A DNA stretch of 64,000 bases from the NCBI RefSeq assembly GCF_000565285.1, contig NZ_APVL01000015.1, forward strand, positions 1 through 64,000, in the 5' to 3' direction. Origin of the DNA: Cytobacillus firmus DS1 (GTDB taxonomy: Bacteria; Bacillota; Bacilli; Bacillales; Cytobacillaceae). Below the pieces are notes generated by a model that saw only the letters and a list, made by a program, of their open reading frames with translations, was not told the DNA's origin and did no database searches. Shown one piece after another: positions 26,500 through 34,963 of this stretch (position 1 is the first letter of the stretch; each line of letters starts with the position of its first letter). A program made the translations under genes and the position numbers.

Positions 26500-27546
26500 A
26501 TGGCAAAAATAAACCCGAAGAAAGATGGAAGTACAATGACTAAAGATGCTCAATCCTTCATTCCATTTATATATAAACTTGCGGCAGGCTTCATCATTTT
26601 TGCCGGTATGTTTGTGGCTGCTTGTGTGTTCGGGGCAGCCGATGTGACGGTCAGAGATGTTTGGCTTGCACTAACCTCCAATGCTTCCGGAGAAAAAATC
26701 TCCATTATTCGTGAAATCCGTCTGCCCCGTGAAATTGCGGCCATTTTTGTCGGAGCAGCTCTTAGCATCTCTGGAGCCATCATGCAGGGAATGACAAGAA
26801 ATCCTCTTGCTGATCCAGGCCTGCTCGGATTAACGGCCGGAGCAAATGCTGCACTTGCCATAACTCTTGTTCTAATCCCTTCAGCAAATTATATTGGAAT
26901 TCTGTTCGCCTGTTTCATCGGTGCGGCTATCGGTGCAGGGATGGTTTTCGGCATTGGCGCCATGAGAAAAGGAGGCTTTTCTCCGATTCGAATCGTTTTA
27001 GCCGGAGCCGCTGTTTCTGCCTTCCTTTTTGCAATAGCTGAAGGGACCGGCATCTATTTTAAGATTTCAAAAGATGTCAGCTTGTGGACAGCAGGCGGGC
27101 TTGTCGGCACATCCTGGAGCCAGCTGCAAATTATTGTCCCGGTTATCTCAGCAGGCATACTCGTTTCCCTTTTTCTTTCCAAGCAGCTTACGATACTCAG
27201 CTTAAACGAAGAAGTGGCTGTAGGCTTGGGGCAGAATACGACTCAAATTAAAATCATCCTGTTTATTTTAGTCACCCTGCTTGCAGGGGCAGCTGTTGCA
27301 CTGGTCGGCAATATGGCATTTATCGGATTGATGGTACCTCACATCGTCCGTGCTTTAGTCGGAACAGATTATCGTTTTATTCTTCCCATGTCAGCTCTCA
27401 CAGGAGCGACATTTATGCTTCTTGCCGATACACTCGGGAGGACCATCAATGCTCCTTACGAAACTCCTGTTGCGGCCATCATTGCCGTAATGGGGCTGCC
27501 TTTCTTCCTGTTCATTGTTCATAAAGGGGGTAAGGCGTTCTCATGA
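26500..27546 (+). CDS. Iron-siderophore ABC permease 1 (FecCD)
   Basis: A 348-residue permease with about nine or ten membrane helices. FecCD signatures are EIRLPREIAAIFVGAALSISGAIMQGMTRNPLADPGLLGLTAGANAA and AGAAVALVGNMAFIGLMVPHIVRALVGTDYR. A second possible ATG at 26536 follows GGAAG and would remove 12 residues; neither start has a strong ribosome site. The last four bases overlap the start of the second permease gene. Confidence 0.92.
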   Translation: MAKINPKKDGSTMTKDAQSFIPFIYKLAAGFIIFAGMFVAACVFGAADVTVRDVWLALTSNASGEKISIIREIRLPREIAAIFVGAALSISGAIMQGMTRNPLADPGLLGLTAGANAALAITLVLIPSANYIGILFACFIGAAIGAGMVFGIGAMRKGGFSPIRIVLAGAAVSAFLFAIAEGTGIYFKISKDVSLWTAGGLVGTSWSQLQIIVPVISAGILVSLFLSKQLTILSLNEEVAVGLGQNTTQIKIILFILVTLLAGAAVALVGNMAFIGLMVPHIVRALVGTDYRFILPMSALTGATFMLLADTLGRTINAPYETPVAAIIAVMGLPFFLFIVHKGGKAFS

Positions 27547-28550
27547 TTCAGCCGGAATTAGTTAAAAAACAGCGAATTTTAATGGCCGTTTTATCCGTAC
27601 TGATTATTGTTACCATTGTTATTGGAATGGGATTAGGATATGCCTCCCTTTCCTATGACCGGTTAATCCCTACCATCCTGGGACAGGGAACTTTTAAAGA
27701 GGAGTTTGTGTTATTTTCCATACGGCTGCCAAGAGTGTTTATTACAGTGTTAGCCGGTATGGCACTGGCACTATCGGGTGCGATTTTACAGGGAATTACA
27801 CGCAATGACCTGGCGGATCCAGGCATCATCGGGATAAATTCAGGTGCAGGGGTTGCGATTGCCATTTTCTTTCTGTTCGTTCCGATTGAAGCTGGCACTT
27901 TCATCTACATGCTGCCGTTATGCGCATTTTTCGGCGCCTTGCTTACTGCTATTCTCATCTATGCTTTTTCCTATAAAAAAGACGAGGGGCTTCAGCCAGT
28001 GAAAATGGTGCTCGTTGGAGTCGGGTTCTCCATGGCGCTATCCGGTGTGATGATTGTCCTGATTTCTTCAGCTGAAAGAGAGAAAGTCGATTTCATAGCA
28101 AAATGGCTATCAGGGAATATCTGGGGAACGGATTGGCCTTTCATCTGGGCACTCCTCCCCTGGCTGCTTCTGCTTATTCCATTCACTTTATATAAAGCAA
28201 ATCGCTTGAATTTATTAAGCTTAAGTGAGCCTGTCGCCATCGGCATAGGGGTATCCATTGAAAAAGAACGGATTGGCCTTCTGCTTACAGCCGTTGCATT
28301 GGCAGCTTCAGCTGTGTCTGTAACCGGCGGAATTGCCTTTATCGGCTTAATTGCTCCGCACATGGCTAAAGCGCTTGTAGGGCCAAGGAATCAGCTTTTC
28401 ATTCCGATCGCTATTCTATTAGGAGGCTGGCTGCTCCTATTCGCCGACACGCTCGGCCGGAACCTGGCTGATCCGGACGGCCTGCCAGCCGGAATAATGG
28501 TTGCGATTATCGGAGCTCCATATTTTATGTATTTATTATTAAAGAAATGA
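27543..28550 (+). CDS. Iron-siderophore ABC permease 2 (FecCD)
   Basis: A 335-residue FecCD permease, the heterodimer partner of the preceding protein: SIRLPRVFITVLAGMALALSGAILQGITRNDLADPGIIGINSGAG and SVTGGIAFIGLIAPHMAKALVG. An ATGA overlap couples its translation to permease 1. A terminator begins at its stop codon. Confidence 0.93.
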   Translation: MIQPELVKKQRILMAVLSVLIIVTIVIGMGLGYASLSYDRLIPTILGQGTFKEEFVLFSIRLPRVFITVLAGMALALSGAILQGITRNDLADPGIIGINSGAGVAIAIFFLFVPIEAGTFIYMLPLCAFFGALLTAILIYAFSYKKDEGLQPVKMVLVGVGFSMALSGVMIVLISSAEREKVDFIAKWLSGNIWGTDWPFIWALLPWLLLLIPFTLYKANRLNLLSLSEPVAIGIGVSIEKERIGLLLTAVALAASAVSVTGGIAFIGLIAPHMAKALVGPRNQLFIPIAILLGGWLLLFADTLGRNLADPDGLPAGIMVAIIGAPYFMYLLLKK

Positions 28551-28578
28551 CGTGCCGGCCTGCACGTCATTTTTTTTA
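28547..28578 (+). terminator. Terminator of the siderophore importer operon
   Basis: ATGACGTGC and GCACGTCAT form a perfect 9-bp stem followed by eight T. The TGA stop codon lies in the left arm. Confidence 0.88.
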
Positions 28579-28586
28579 TTATTTAT

Positions 28587-28611
28587 GTTTTTTTCTGGAA
28601 TTCCTGGGCAA
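28587..28611 (+). promoter_or_regulatory. Candidate sigma-B promoter of the manganese catalase
   Basis: GTTTTT (28587-28592), 13-base spacer, GGGCAA (28606-28611): similar to the sigma-B pattern GTTTAA-N12-15-GGGTAT. The homologous ydbD of B. subtilis is a general-stress gene, which supports this reading. Confidence 0.5.
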
Positions 28612-28660
28612 ATATATAGAGTCTTATCATTTAACAGTTTAATAGATTGGAGGAATTTAG

Positions 28661-29482
28661 ATGTTTTTTCATGTAAAAGAATTGCAATTTGAAGCAAAGC
28701 CGGAACGTCCGGATCCCGTTTTTGCGAAAAAGCTGCAAGAATTGATTGGCGGCCAATATGGTGAAATGACTGTTGCCATGCAATACATGTTTCAGGGCTG
28801 GGCCACTCGCGGAAATGAAAAATATCGTGATCTTCTCCTCGATATTGGAACTGAGGAAATTGGACATGTGGAAATGCTCGCGACAATGGTTGCCAGACTG
28901 ATGGACAATGCCCCAATTAATCAGCAGGAAGAAGCAGCGAAGGATCCAGTCGTCGGTGCGATCATGGGAGGAATGAATCCTCAGCATGCCATTGTCTCCG
29001 GACTGGGCGCACGACCGGCTGACAGTGTTGGGAACCCTTGGATGGGCACTTATATTACAGCCAGCGGGAACTTATTGGCAGACTTCCGTTCAAACTTGAA
29101 TGCAGAATCACAGGGCCGTCTGCAGGCTGCACGTCTCTATGAGATGACAGATGATAAGGGCATTAAAGATCTGCTTTCCGTCCTGATTGCCAGAGACGCC
29201 TACCACCAAAACCAATGGGCTGCAGCAATAGCAGAGCTTGAGGAAAAAGAAGGCCTGCTTGTCCCCAGCACCTTCCCGCGGGAAAATGAACGCACAGATA
29301 TCGCTTACACACTCTACAACCTGTCAGCAGGCGAAGAAAGCAGCACTGGCAGATGGGCACAGGGCCCTGCTCTTGATGGCCAGGGAGAATACAAATATGT
29401 AAGCAATCCGAAGCCTGAAGGAGACAAGCCTGTGCTTAAGCCTGCACCTCCAAATCTTCATAATACATTGCCAATGGATTAA
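28661..29482 (+). CDS. ydbD: Manganese catalase (YdbD-like)
   Basis: A 273-residue dimanganese catalase that disproportionates hydrogen peroxide. The metal-ligand regions are all present: GGQYGEMTVAMQY, DIGTEEIGHVEML (Glu and His), NLNAESQGRLQAARLYEM (Glu) and LIARDAYHQNQW (His). Length matches family members. It is monocistronic, with GGAGG before the start and a perfect terminator after it. It follows the iron-uptake operon, which makes sense as a heme-free catalase usable when iron is scarce, though that link is inference. Confidence 0.93.
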   Translation: MFFHVKELQFEAKPERPDPVFAKKLQELIGGQYGEMTVAMQYMFQGWATRGNEKYRDLLLDIGTEEIGHVEMLATMVARLMDNAPINQQEEAAKDPVVGAIMGGMNPQHAIVSGLGARPADSVGNPWMGTYITASGNLLADFRSNLNAESQGRLQAARLYEMTDDKGIKDLLSVLIARDAYHQNQWAAAIAELEEKEGLLVPSTFPRENERTDIAYTLYNLSAGEESSTGRWAQGPALDGQGEYKYVSNPKPEGDKPVLKPAPPNLHNTLPMD

Positions 29483-29495
29483 AATAATTCCGAAC

Positions 29496-29524
29496 AAAAC
29501 AGGCTGATGCATTCAGCCTGTTTT
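29496..29524. terminator. Terminator after the manganese catalase
   Basis: AAAACAGGCTGA and TCAGCCTGTTTT form a perfect 12-bp stem with a 5-base loop. Palindrome copy 3 begins 6 bases later. Confidence 0.88.
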
Positions 29525-29529
29525 ACTAT

Positions 29530-29549
29530 TCAATCAAACGTTTGATTGA
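29530..29549. repeat. Palindrome copy 3 (perfect)
   Basis: Exact copy; the symmetry extends to 24 bases (29528-29551). It follows the terminator of the catalase gene, so it is unlikely to be needed for termination here. Confidence 0.92.
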
Positions 29550-29741
29550 ATTGGACCGGTTTCCCTCATTAATTTCCGACTCTCCATTGACTTCCTTCAA
29601 ATTTTTTATATGATAAAACCATCTCACCTTAAATCATGAATGGAATAATTTCCTTACATTCACACTGAACATTAAGGTTATCCTCACTATTAAAAGGGAA
29701 TGAAAATAAGTGATTCACCCGCTGGAAAGGATCTTGTTTGT

Positions 29742-30449
29742 ATGATTTATTTTATTACCGCAGCACTGATTATATTTATTAGTTATGCAGTTCTGCCCAC
29801 TGTGCTCATACGATTGCTGAATTGGGGAATTGTAAAAGATATAACGGAACCAAATTCCATTGCATTAACCTTTGACGATGGTCCAGATCCCCAGTATACT
29901 GCGAGACTTCTCGATGTCTTAAAAAAGCATGAAGCAAAGGCAGCCTTTTTTGTTGTCGGGGAAAAAGCAGCCAAGCATCCATTGCTGCTTAAAAGAATGC
30001 AGGCAGAAGGGCATACAATTGGCATCCATCATTATCGGCATATCTCAAGCTGGATCCTTTCACCGGGATCATTAAAAAAACAGCTGGTGCAAACAAAAAA
30101 AGTTATAGAAGCTGCAATTAATGAAGAAGTCTATTTCTACCGTCCGCCATGGGGCCACTTCAATTTATTTACCCTTTGGATTGCAAGGAATTATAAGATT
30201 ATTATGTGGTCGGGGATTTTCAAAGATTGGAAGACCAAGCATATCAGGAATACCCTTTCCGAATCGCTGGCAAAGGAAACCGTGCCTGGCCGTATTTTTC
30301 TTCTCCACGACAGCGGTGAAACTCTTGGCGCCGACTCTAGTGCACCTGAGCATATGATTGGCCATCTGGACGAGTATTTGCAGCAGGAAGCACTAAAAGG
30401 GATCCAATTTGTTTCTTTAAAAGAAGTATATCCGGGGCATCGCATATGA
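29742..30449 (+). CDS. Polysaccharide deacetylase, membrane-anchored
   Basis: A 235-residue NodB-type deacetylase with an N-terminal membrane helix. NodB motifs: LTFDDGPDPQYTARLL (motif 1, catalytic Asp), HHYRHIS (motif 2, less canonical than the usual HSxxHP), RPPWGHFN (motif 3) and LLHDSGE (motif 5). A frame is open from an ATG at 29700, but that ATG has no properly spaced ribosome site, whereas AAAGGA lies 11 bases before 29742. It overlaps the DedA gene by four bases. The operon resembles the ykoN/ykoP pairing of a glycosyltransferase and deacetylase in B. subtilis. Confidence 0.85.
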   Translation: MIYFITAALIIFISYAVLPTVLIRLLNWGIVKDITEPNSIALTFDDGPDPQYTARLLDVLKKHEAKAAFFVVGEKAAKHPLLLKRMQAEGHTIGIHHYRHISSWILSPGSLKKQLVQTKKVIEAAINEEVYFYRPPWGHFNLFTLWIARNYKIIMWSGIFKDWKTKHIRNTLSESLAKETVPGRIFLLHDSGETLGADSSAPEHMIGHLDEYLQQEALKGIQFVSLKEVYPGHRI

Positions 30450-31033
30450 GTACTGAAACAATTATTGAATTTATTTCGTCATACGGGTATTGGATTATCT
30501 TTTTATTTTTATTTTTCGGGATTGTCGGCATTCCAGCTCCGGAAGAATCGCTATTATTCCTGATTGGCGTGTTAATTGGAAATCACAAATTAAGCTTTGC
30601 CGAATCTGCTGTGTGCGCAGAAGCAGGTGTGCTGCTCGGAATGCTTTCAGCCTATTGGATCGGTAAAAAAGCAGGTACACCCTTTCTCAGAAAATATGGC
30701 AGATATATCGGGATCACTGAAAAAAGATGGAATACCGCACAGAAAAAATACATGGAAAATCATCGTTTTATGATTTTTGCGGGTTTTTATATGCCGGGAA
30801 TACGTCAGATTAGTCCTTACTTTGCCGGCATTTCAAAAGTTCCTTTTCATCAGTATCTTCTATATTCTGCGGCAGGCTCCCTCAGCTGGGTTCTCCCTAT
30901 AATTGCTGCCGGATACTTTGCAGGAAGCTTATTTGATATAAATCCTGAATACGTGCCATACCTCGGGGTTCTATTATTAGCTGTATTCGTAATCTACATG
31001 CTCTTTAAGTATGCCAAAAACAAACTCAAGTGA
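30446..31033 (+). CDS. DedA-family (VTT) membrane protein
   Basis: A 195-residue DedA protein: GIVGIPAPEESLLFLIGVLIG, FAGFYMPGIRQISPYFAGISKVPFHQYLLYSAAGSLSWVLPIIAAGYFAG, and about five membrane segments. DedA proteins act as lipid carriers or scramblases and affect membrane homeostasis. Here it lies between a polysaccharide deacetylase and a lipid-type glycosyltransferase, which suggests a role in handling a lipid-linked glycan or glycolipid. It overlaps the deacetylase gene by an ATGA. Confidence 0.88.
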   Translation: MSTETIIEFISSYGYWIIFLFLFFGIVGIPAPEESLLFLIGVLIGNHKLSFAESAVCAEAGVLLGMLSAYWIGKKAGTPFLRKYGRYIGITEKRWNTAQKKYMENHRFMIFAGFYMPGIRQISPYFAGISKVPFHQYLLYSAAGSLSWVLPIIAAGYFAGSLFDINPEYVPYLGVLLLAVFVIYMLFKYAKNKLK

Positions 31034-31049
31034 CAGAAAGGAGGGTATT

Positions 31050-32198
31050 ATGAAAGTTCTCCTGCTCCCATTATTTCAATTCCCTACGGGACATTCAAAA
31101 GTTGCCAAAACCCTACAGGATAATATTAAAAGCCAATATCCTGATGCGGAAATCAAAATAGTGGACTTTCTTTCCTATTGCAGTGATAAGCTTGAAAAGC
31201 TGGTCTCAGGCATATATTTAAAAGGATTCCTGGGTGCCCCTTTCCTTTACAGGGCATTATATTACACCATTATGTATAAACAGCATCCTTTTAAATTGCA
31301 GCCTGATTTACAGGTTCTATCCTATTATTTTGAAAGAAAAATGAAGAAGTTCCTTGATGAAGAAAATCCTGATTTAATATTTTGCACTCATTCTTTTCCT
31401 TCCGGGATCATCAGTTCTCTAAAGCAAAAGGGACGATACCTGGACATTACTGCGGTGAATGTTTACACGGATTTTTTTATAAATGATATATGGGGAAAAC
31501 GGGGAATTGACTTTCATTTCGTTCCTCATCCTGAGGCGAAGGAAGAGCTTATTAATAAACACCATATTTCGGATGAACAAATTTTTGTTACCGGCATTCC
31601 GGTTCATTCTGCCTATCACCTCCCGGCTCCATTTAAGAAAGATAACCGGATACGCCATATCCTGGTTGCCGGAGGAAACAGCGGCTTAGTAAACTGTGAT
31701 TTTATAGAATCTATACAAAAGGTTCCGCATATTCAATTTCTGATCCTTTGTGGAAATAATGACGAATTATATAGCTCACTTCAAGCTCTTGATTCAAAGC
31801 AAATCGAGCCTATTGGATATATTGAAGACCCATATGAAATGAACCAGCTGTATAATAAAGCGGATGCTATTTTGACCAAACCAGGCGGAGTCACAATTAG
31901 TGAAGCACTGCAAAAGAAACTTCCGATTCTGGTCCATACCTCACTTCCGGGACAAGAAGAGATCAATTTAGACTATTTGCTTGAGAAAAATCTGGTGACT
32001 GTTATTTACGACAGGCAAATTACTGAACAGCTTAATAACGAAGAAGCTATGCTTAGTCTACGAAAACACATTGATTCTTATCTGGAAAAAGTCACTTGCC
32101 CATTGGACTATGCCATCTTCATTTCAATTAAAAGCACCGGCAGAAAAACGCCGGACACTGTTCATTCCCTGAGAGCCGTTCCAACTATTATAAAGTAA
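31050..32198 (+). CDS. MGDG-synthase/UgtP-like glycosyltransferase
   Basis: A 382-residue GT-B glycosyltransferase of family 28 type. The N-terminal MGDG-synthase domain begins MKVLLLPLFQFPTGHSKVAKTLQD and includes IFCTHSFPSGIISSLK. The C-terminal donor site is TKPGGVTISEALQKKLPILVHTSLPGQEEINLDYL. Family members transfer glucose or galactose from UDP-sugar to diacylglycerol, or build peptidoglycan precursors (MurG). The ATG at 31050 follows AAAGGAGGG and is chosen over an in-frame ATG at 31011 that lies inside the DedA gene. Confidence 0.87.
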   Translation: MKVLLLPLFQFPTGHSKVAKTLQDNIKSQYPDAEIKIVDFLSYCSDKLEKLVSGIYLKGFLGAPFLYRALYYTIMYKQHPFKLQPDLQVLSYYFERKMKKFLDEENPDLIFCTHSFPSGIISSLKQKGRYLDITAVNVYTDFFINDIWGKRGIDFHFVPHPEAKEELINKHHISDEQIFVTGIPVHSAYHLPAPFKKDNRIRHILVAGGNSGLVNCDFIESIQKVPHIQFLILCGNNDELYSSLQALDSKQIEPIGYIEDPYEMNQLYNKADAILTKPGGVTISEALQKKLPILVHTSLPGQEEINLDYLLEKNLVTVIYDRQITEQLNNEEAMLSLRKHIDSYLEKVTCPLDYAIFISIKSTGRKTPDTVHSLRAVPTIIK

Positions 32199-32232
32199 AC
32201 CTTCAGGTCATTTTTCTAGCCTAAAATAATTT

Positions 32233-32260
32233 AACAGCCTGAGATCTCCAGGCTGTTTTT
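32233..32260 (+). terminator. Terminator of the glycosyltransferase operon
   Basis: AACAGCCTG and CAGGCTGTT pair perfectly around a self-complementary AGATCTC loop and are followed by TTT. Palindrome copy 4 starts 5 bases later. Confidence 0.8.
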
Positions 32261-32264
32261 AATT

Positions 32265-32284
32265 TCAATCAAACGTTTGATTGA
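32265..32284. repeat. Palindrome copy 4 (perfect), at the end of a gene
   Basis: Exact copy. On the minus strand it encodes the last residues INQTFD and the TGA stop of the membrane protein gene 32265-33113. It therefore lies at the junction of two convergent genes. Confidence 0.92.
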
Positions 32285-33113
32285 TCAATCCTTCTTCATA
32301 AAGAATATCCTCAATACCAGGGCCATTTCCTTGATCAGCTATGTCCTCCTCACAGCCAACCGAAAAATAAGTATACGAATAATCATATCCGTCTCCCTGT
32401 ACACCGCCTGCTCCGCCATGTGAAATACAGCTTTCCGGTATAGGTTCACGCTCTCCCTTGTCATCCACATAATAGTACAAGTCTTCAATGTACCCTTCAC
32501 TCTGCGGTAAAGAGGTAATCGCATATCCCCTGTCATTCACCCGAAATACATCATACTCTCCTTCTGACTCAGGCACAGGTGCATTTTCTATTTCATGAAC
32601 AATTCTCACCTGACCAGCATACCCTTTTGGAATAAGATATAGATCATGAGTTTTTTCTTCCAGATCTGCCTTCTGGAGCATCCAAAAGAACCCTATCGGC
32701 AGCAGGCATGCTACGAGGAAACCGGCTGCATTCAAGGTAACCTTCCTGCTTCCCGGCATCTCGCGGTCCCATTTCCGCCACTCGTCCACTAAAAAGAAAA
32801 GGACCGCAGCAATTAATGCGTAATAAGCAAACCCTTCCATAATAAAATAAGTCACAGCAGCTAAAAAGGTATGTATAAATGCAGATGCAGGGAATCGCCA
32901 TACTGCCAGATTTCTGGTTAAAAACTCAGAAAGGAGTGAAACCGGAATACCGTATATAATATTTCCGAATAAACAGTACAAAAAAACCACAATCAGGAAA
33001 AAAGAAAACAGTTCCCCTTCAGAAAAGAAAAAGAGAAGCCAAAATCCAAAGGTAAAAAGAATGGAAGCCTGCAGGGCTGTTTTTATTTTTGATCCCAGCA
33101 TAGAATGAGTCAA
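32265..33113 (-). CDS. Membrane protein with C-terminal DUF6843-like domain
   Basis: 282 residues. The N-terminal half has about four or five membrane helices, with GELFSFFLIVVFLYCLFGNIIYGIPVSLLSEFL and FLVDEWRKWDREMPGSRK. The C-terminal half is soluble and acidic and begins YLIPKGYAGQVRIVHEIENAPVPESEGEYDVFRVNDRGYAITSLP, a pattern seen in DUF6843-type domains of lipoproteins. Two cysteines (SCISHG and VGCEED) might pair outside the cell. Function unknown. The final six codons and the stop come from the palindrome, suggesting that the original C-terminus was altered when that sequence arrived. Confidence 0.7.
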   Translation of the reverse strand: MTHSMLGSKIKTALQASILFTFGFWLLFFFSEGELFSFFLIVVFLYCLFGNIIYGIPVSLLSEFLTRNLAVWRFPASAFIHTFLAAVTYFIMEGFAYYALIAAVLFFLVDEWRKWDREMPGSRKVTLNAAGFLVACLLPIGFFWMLQKADLEEKTHDLYLIPKGYAGQVRIVHEIENAPVPESEGEYDVFRVNDRGYAITSLPQSEGYIEDLYYYVDDKGEREPIPESCISHGGAGGVQGDGYDYSYTYFSVGCEEDIADQGNGPGIEDILYEEGLINQTFD

Positions 33114-33225
33114 TCCCTTCTTTTATTGTGAATATTTTCACATATATTCTAGCACAGATACTTGGTTAAACCCAATATATATCATAAATGTGACATACCC
33201 ATCTATACAGTTTTCTTATCACTTG

Positions 33226-33263
33226 AACGCCTGCACTGCATAGACAGATGCAGGCGTTTTTAT
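33226..33263 (+). terminator. Orphan terminator-like hairpin
   Basis: AACGCCTGCA and TGCAGGCGTT pair perfectly around 13 bases and are followed by TTTTTA on the plus strand. No plus-strand gene lies between it and the convergent genes to the left, so it may end a small RNA or be a relic. Confidence 0.55.
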
Positions 33264-33281
33264 TATTAAGAAAATATAAAT

Positions 33282-33359
33282 ATTGAACTTCGATAACTGT
33301 CTAGCGCAAGCAGCCTGCCCCCTCGAGGTGTCGGGGGTGAGTGAGGCTCTTACGCTTAT
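33282..33359 (-). repeat. Repeat family A, internally deleted copy
   Basis: Reverse-oriented relative of the elements at 38279-38412 and 58081-58215. It shares the end sequence GATAACTGTCTAGCGCAAGC and the CCCCCTCGAGG block, but jumps from there to GTCGGGGGTG near the other end, losing about 60 bases of the middle. It abuts the tenA stop codon. Confidence 0.7.
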
Positions 33360-34049
33360 CTATCTGACTGCTGCCGTGTTGCCCGCCGGCCACTCTTCGC
33401 AGGTATAAGCCATCTCCCAGAAGCCAAGCTCCAGCTGGCAGCTTTTTCGGAAAGCATCCTTCATTCGCTGCCTTTCTTCCGGTGATGCCGCACCAGCAAG
33501 CTCATCCAAACGGTTCCTCATATTCATGGTCACAGCTTCGACCCTTAAATTTGCATAAAAAGAGATCCATGGATAAAACGGATGGTTCTCATCCGGCTCA
33601 TATTGCTTCATGAGTTCAAGCCCAATCTCCCAATAAGTCCATGGGCAAGGCAATAATGCAGCAAGGATCTCACCCATGCCGCCTGTGTGGGCATGATACA
33701 TCATATGCTTAACATAATGATCAGCTGTTGGAGGGAGCGGATAGCCCTGCAATGCTTCGTAATCCACGCCAATCTGCTGGCAAAAATTATGGTGGGGATG
33801 TACTTCGCTGTTCAATACAAATTCTATTTGCTGATTAAAATAAGCAATATCCTTACGCTCTGCAGACTTTGAAATGGCAATCCCATAAATATGCATGAAC
33901 GCATTCAGATACTCAAAGTCCGCTTTAATGTAATGGGCCAGCGCCTCTTTCGGCACGTCCCCTCTCCCGATACCCTGGACAAACGGGTGCTCAAATATCA
34001 GCTGAAACAAATCTTCATTTTCCTTGCGCAGAATCTCTGAAAAAGTCAT
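33360..34049 (-). CDS. tenA: Thiaminase II (aminopyrimidine aminohydrolase)
   Basis: A 229-residue TenA-family helical enzyme that salvages thiamin breakdown products by hydrolysing aminopyrimidines. The family features are FVQGIGRGDVPKEALAHYIKADFEYL near the N-terminus, the catalytic cysteine in LLPCPWTYWEIGLEL, and the C-terminal LELGFWEMAY with its conserved Glu. Full length. A TPP riboswitch lies directly upstream. The stop codon abuts a degraded repeat element. Confidence 0.93.
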   Translation of the reverse strand: MTFSEILRKENEDLFQLIFEHPFVQGIGRGDVPKEALAHYIKADFEYLNAFMHIYGIAISKSAERKDIAYFNQQIEFVLNSEVHPHHNFCQQIGVDYEALQGYPLPPTADHYVKHMMYHAHTGGMGEILAALLPCPWTYWEIGLELMKQYEPDENHPFYPWISFYANLRVEAVTMNMRNRLDELAGAASPEERQRMKDAFRKSCQLELGFWEMAYTCEEWPAGNTAAVR

Positions 34050-34118
34050 AAAAAATAGCCTCCTTATTTAATTCAGAAGCTGCCGGGGAAAAAGCATGAG
34101 GATATAGATCGAGGTCCT

Positions 34119-34206
34119 CACTGCTTCCCTGCGCTGGCATTATCCAGATCAGGTTCCAAGGGACAAAGGAAAAGCTCCTTATCTCAGCCGTAGCGCCCCT
34201 AGCAGT
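34119..34206 (-). promoter_or_regulatory. TPP riboswitch of tenA
   Basis: On the minus strand: GCTAGGGGCGCT at the 5' side, then CTGAGATAAGGAGC, CCTGATCTGGATAATGCCAGCG and GGGAAGCAG. These are the thi-box core elements (CUGAGA, ACCUGAUCUGGAUAAUGCCAGCG-like). No convincing terminator separates it from tenA, so control is probably at translation initiation. Confidence 0.93.
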
Positions 34207-34350
34207 TTTCTAACGTTTTTAATTGTTTTTTTACCAACTTTCTTACTTGAGGTTTTTCGCTCATAACTCTTGAAATTCGCTAATAAAATCGGGTTGTTCT
34301 TCTTGCACCACTCGTTTGAGTTTACTCAACAGCTTTCTAGTCAAAAATTC
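34207..34350. other. Intergenic stretch between thiW and the tenA riboswitch
   Basis: AT-rich, with no gene. It should hold the promoter for the tenA riboswitch transcript, but I cannot pick one clear pair of hexamers. Confidence 0.5.
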
Positions 34351-34839
34351 TCATATATTCTGAACCAAATTCTTCTCTTTAACCTTCGCCAATACCATCC
34401 AGCCTATCGCCGCACCGGCAATGCTGCTGACCAGAAACGGCGGCACAAAGAAGAATGCACCCGTCGCACTGCCCATGAGTATATTTGCGTACGGAACGGC
34501 AAACAATGCACCGATTATGCCGGTGCCCACCACCTCTCCAACGGCAGCCCATATTTTCCGGCCGAATTTCAAATAAAGAACACCAGCCAAAAACGCACCA
34601 ATCATGCCGCCTGGAAACGCAAGCAGTGTCCCGAATCCCAGCAAATTACGAAGCAAAGCAATCATAAAAGCAACGGCTGCTGCAGGCAGGGGTCCAAGCG
34701 TCACCGCGGCCAATACATTCACCGCATGCTGGACCGGATAGGCCTTGGCTATACCTGCTGGAAACCAGAGCAAATGGGATCCCAGTGTTCCAATTGCCGT
34801 TAATAAAGCCATAGTAGTTAACAATCGGGTTCTGTTCAT
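34351..34839 (-). CDS. thiW: ThiW, S component of a thiamin-precursor ECF transporter
   Basis: A 162-residue membrane protein of the ThiW family with about five helices. Typical features are HLLWFPAGIAKAYPVQHAVNVLAAVTLGP, the FMIALLRNLLGFGTLLAFPGGMIGAFLAG motif and a Lys-rich end. S components bind the substrate (here probably a thiazole or pyrimidine thiamin precursor) and use a shared energising module encoded elsewhere. Its own TPP riboswitch with a terminator lies upstream. Confidence 0.92.
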   Translation of the reverse strand: MNRTRLLTTMALLTAIGTLGSHLLWFPAGIAKAYPVQHAVNVLAAVTLGPLPAAAVAFMIALLRNLLGFGTLLAFPGGMIGAFLAGVLYLKFGRKIWAAVGEVVGTGIIGALFAVPYANILMGSATGAFFFVPPFLVSSIAGAAIGWMVLAKVKEKNLVQNI

Positions 34840-34894
34840 CTAAACCTCCTTTCTAAACGGGCAGCCTGATTGCTTATCCGGATGAGAAGTATGT

Positions 34895-34935
34895 ATACAA
34901 AAAAGCCAGATCCCCACAAAGGACCCGGCTTGGTT
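34895..34935 (-). terminator. Riboswitch terminator before thiW
   Basis: On the minus strand AAGCCGGGTCC pairs with GGGGATCTGGCTT (one bulge), followed by TTTT, between the TPP aptamer and thiW. This makes the thiW switch transcriptional. Confidence 0.75.
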
Positions 34936-34963
34936 TAAGTATATGAATCGACATATTGTCAAA

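Noticed and set aside
34270-34803. 177-codon plus-strand open frame antisense to thiW
   Set aside because: It is antisense to a clear ThiW membrane protein and its translation is rich in His, Arg, Gln and Cys with no fold, typical of a shadow frame.
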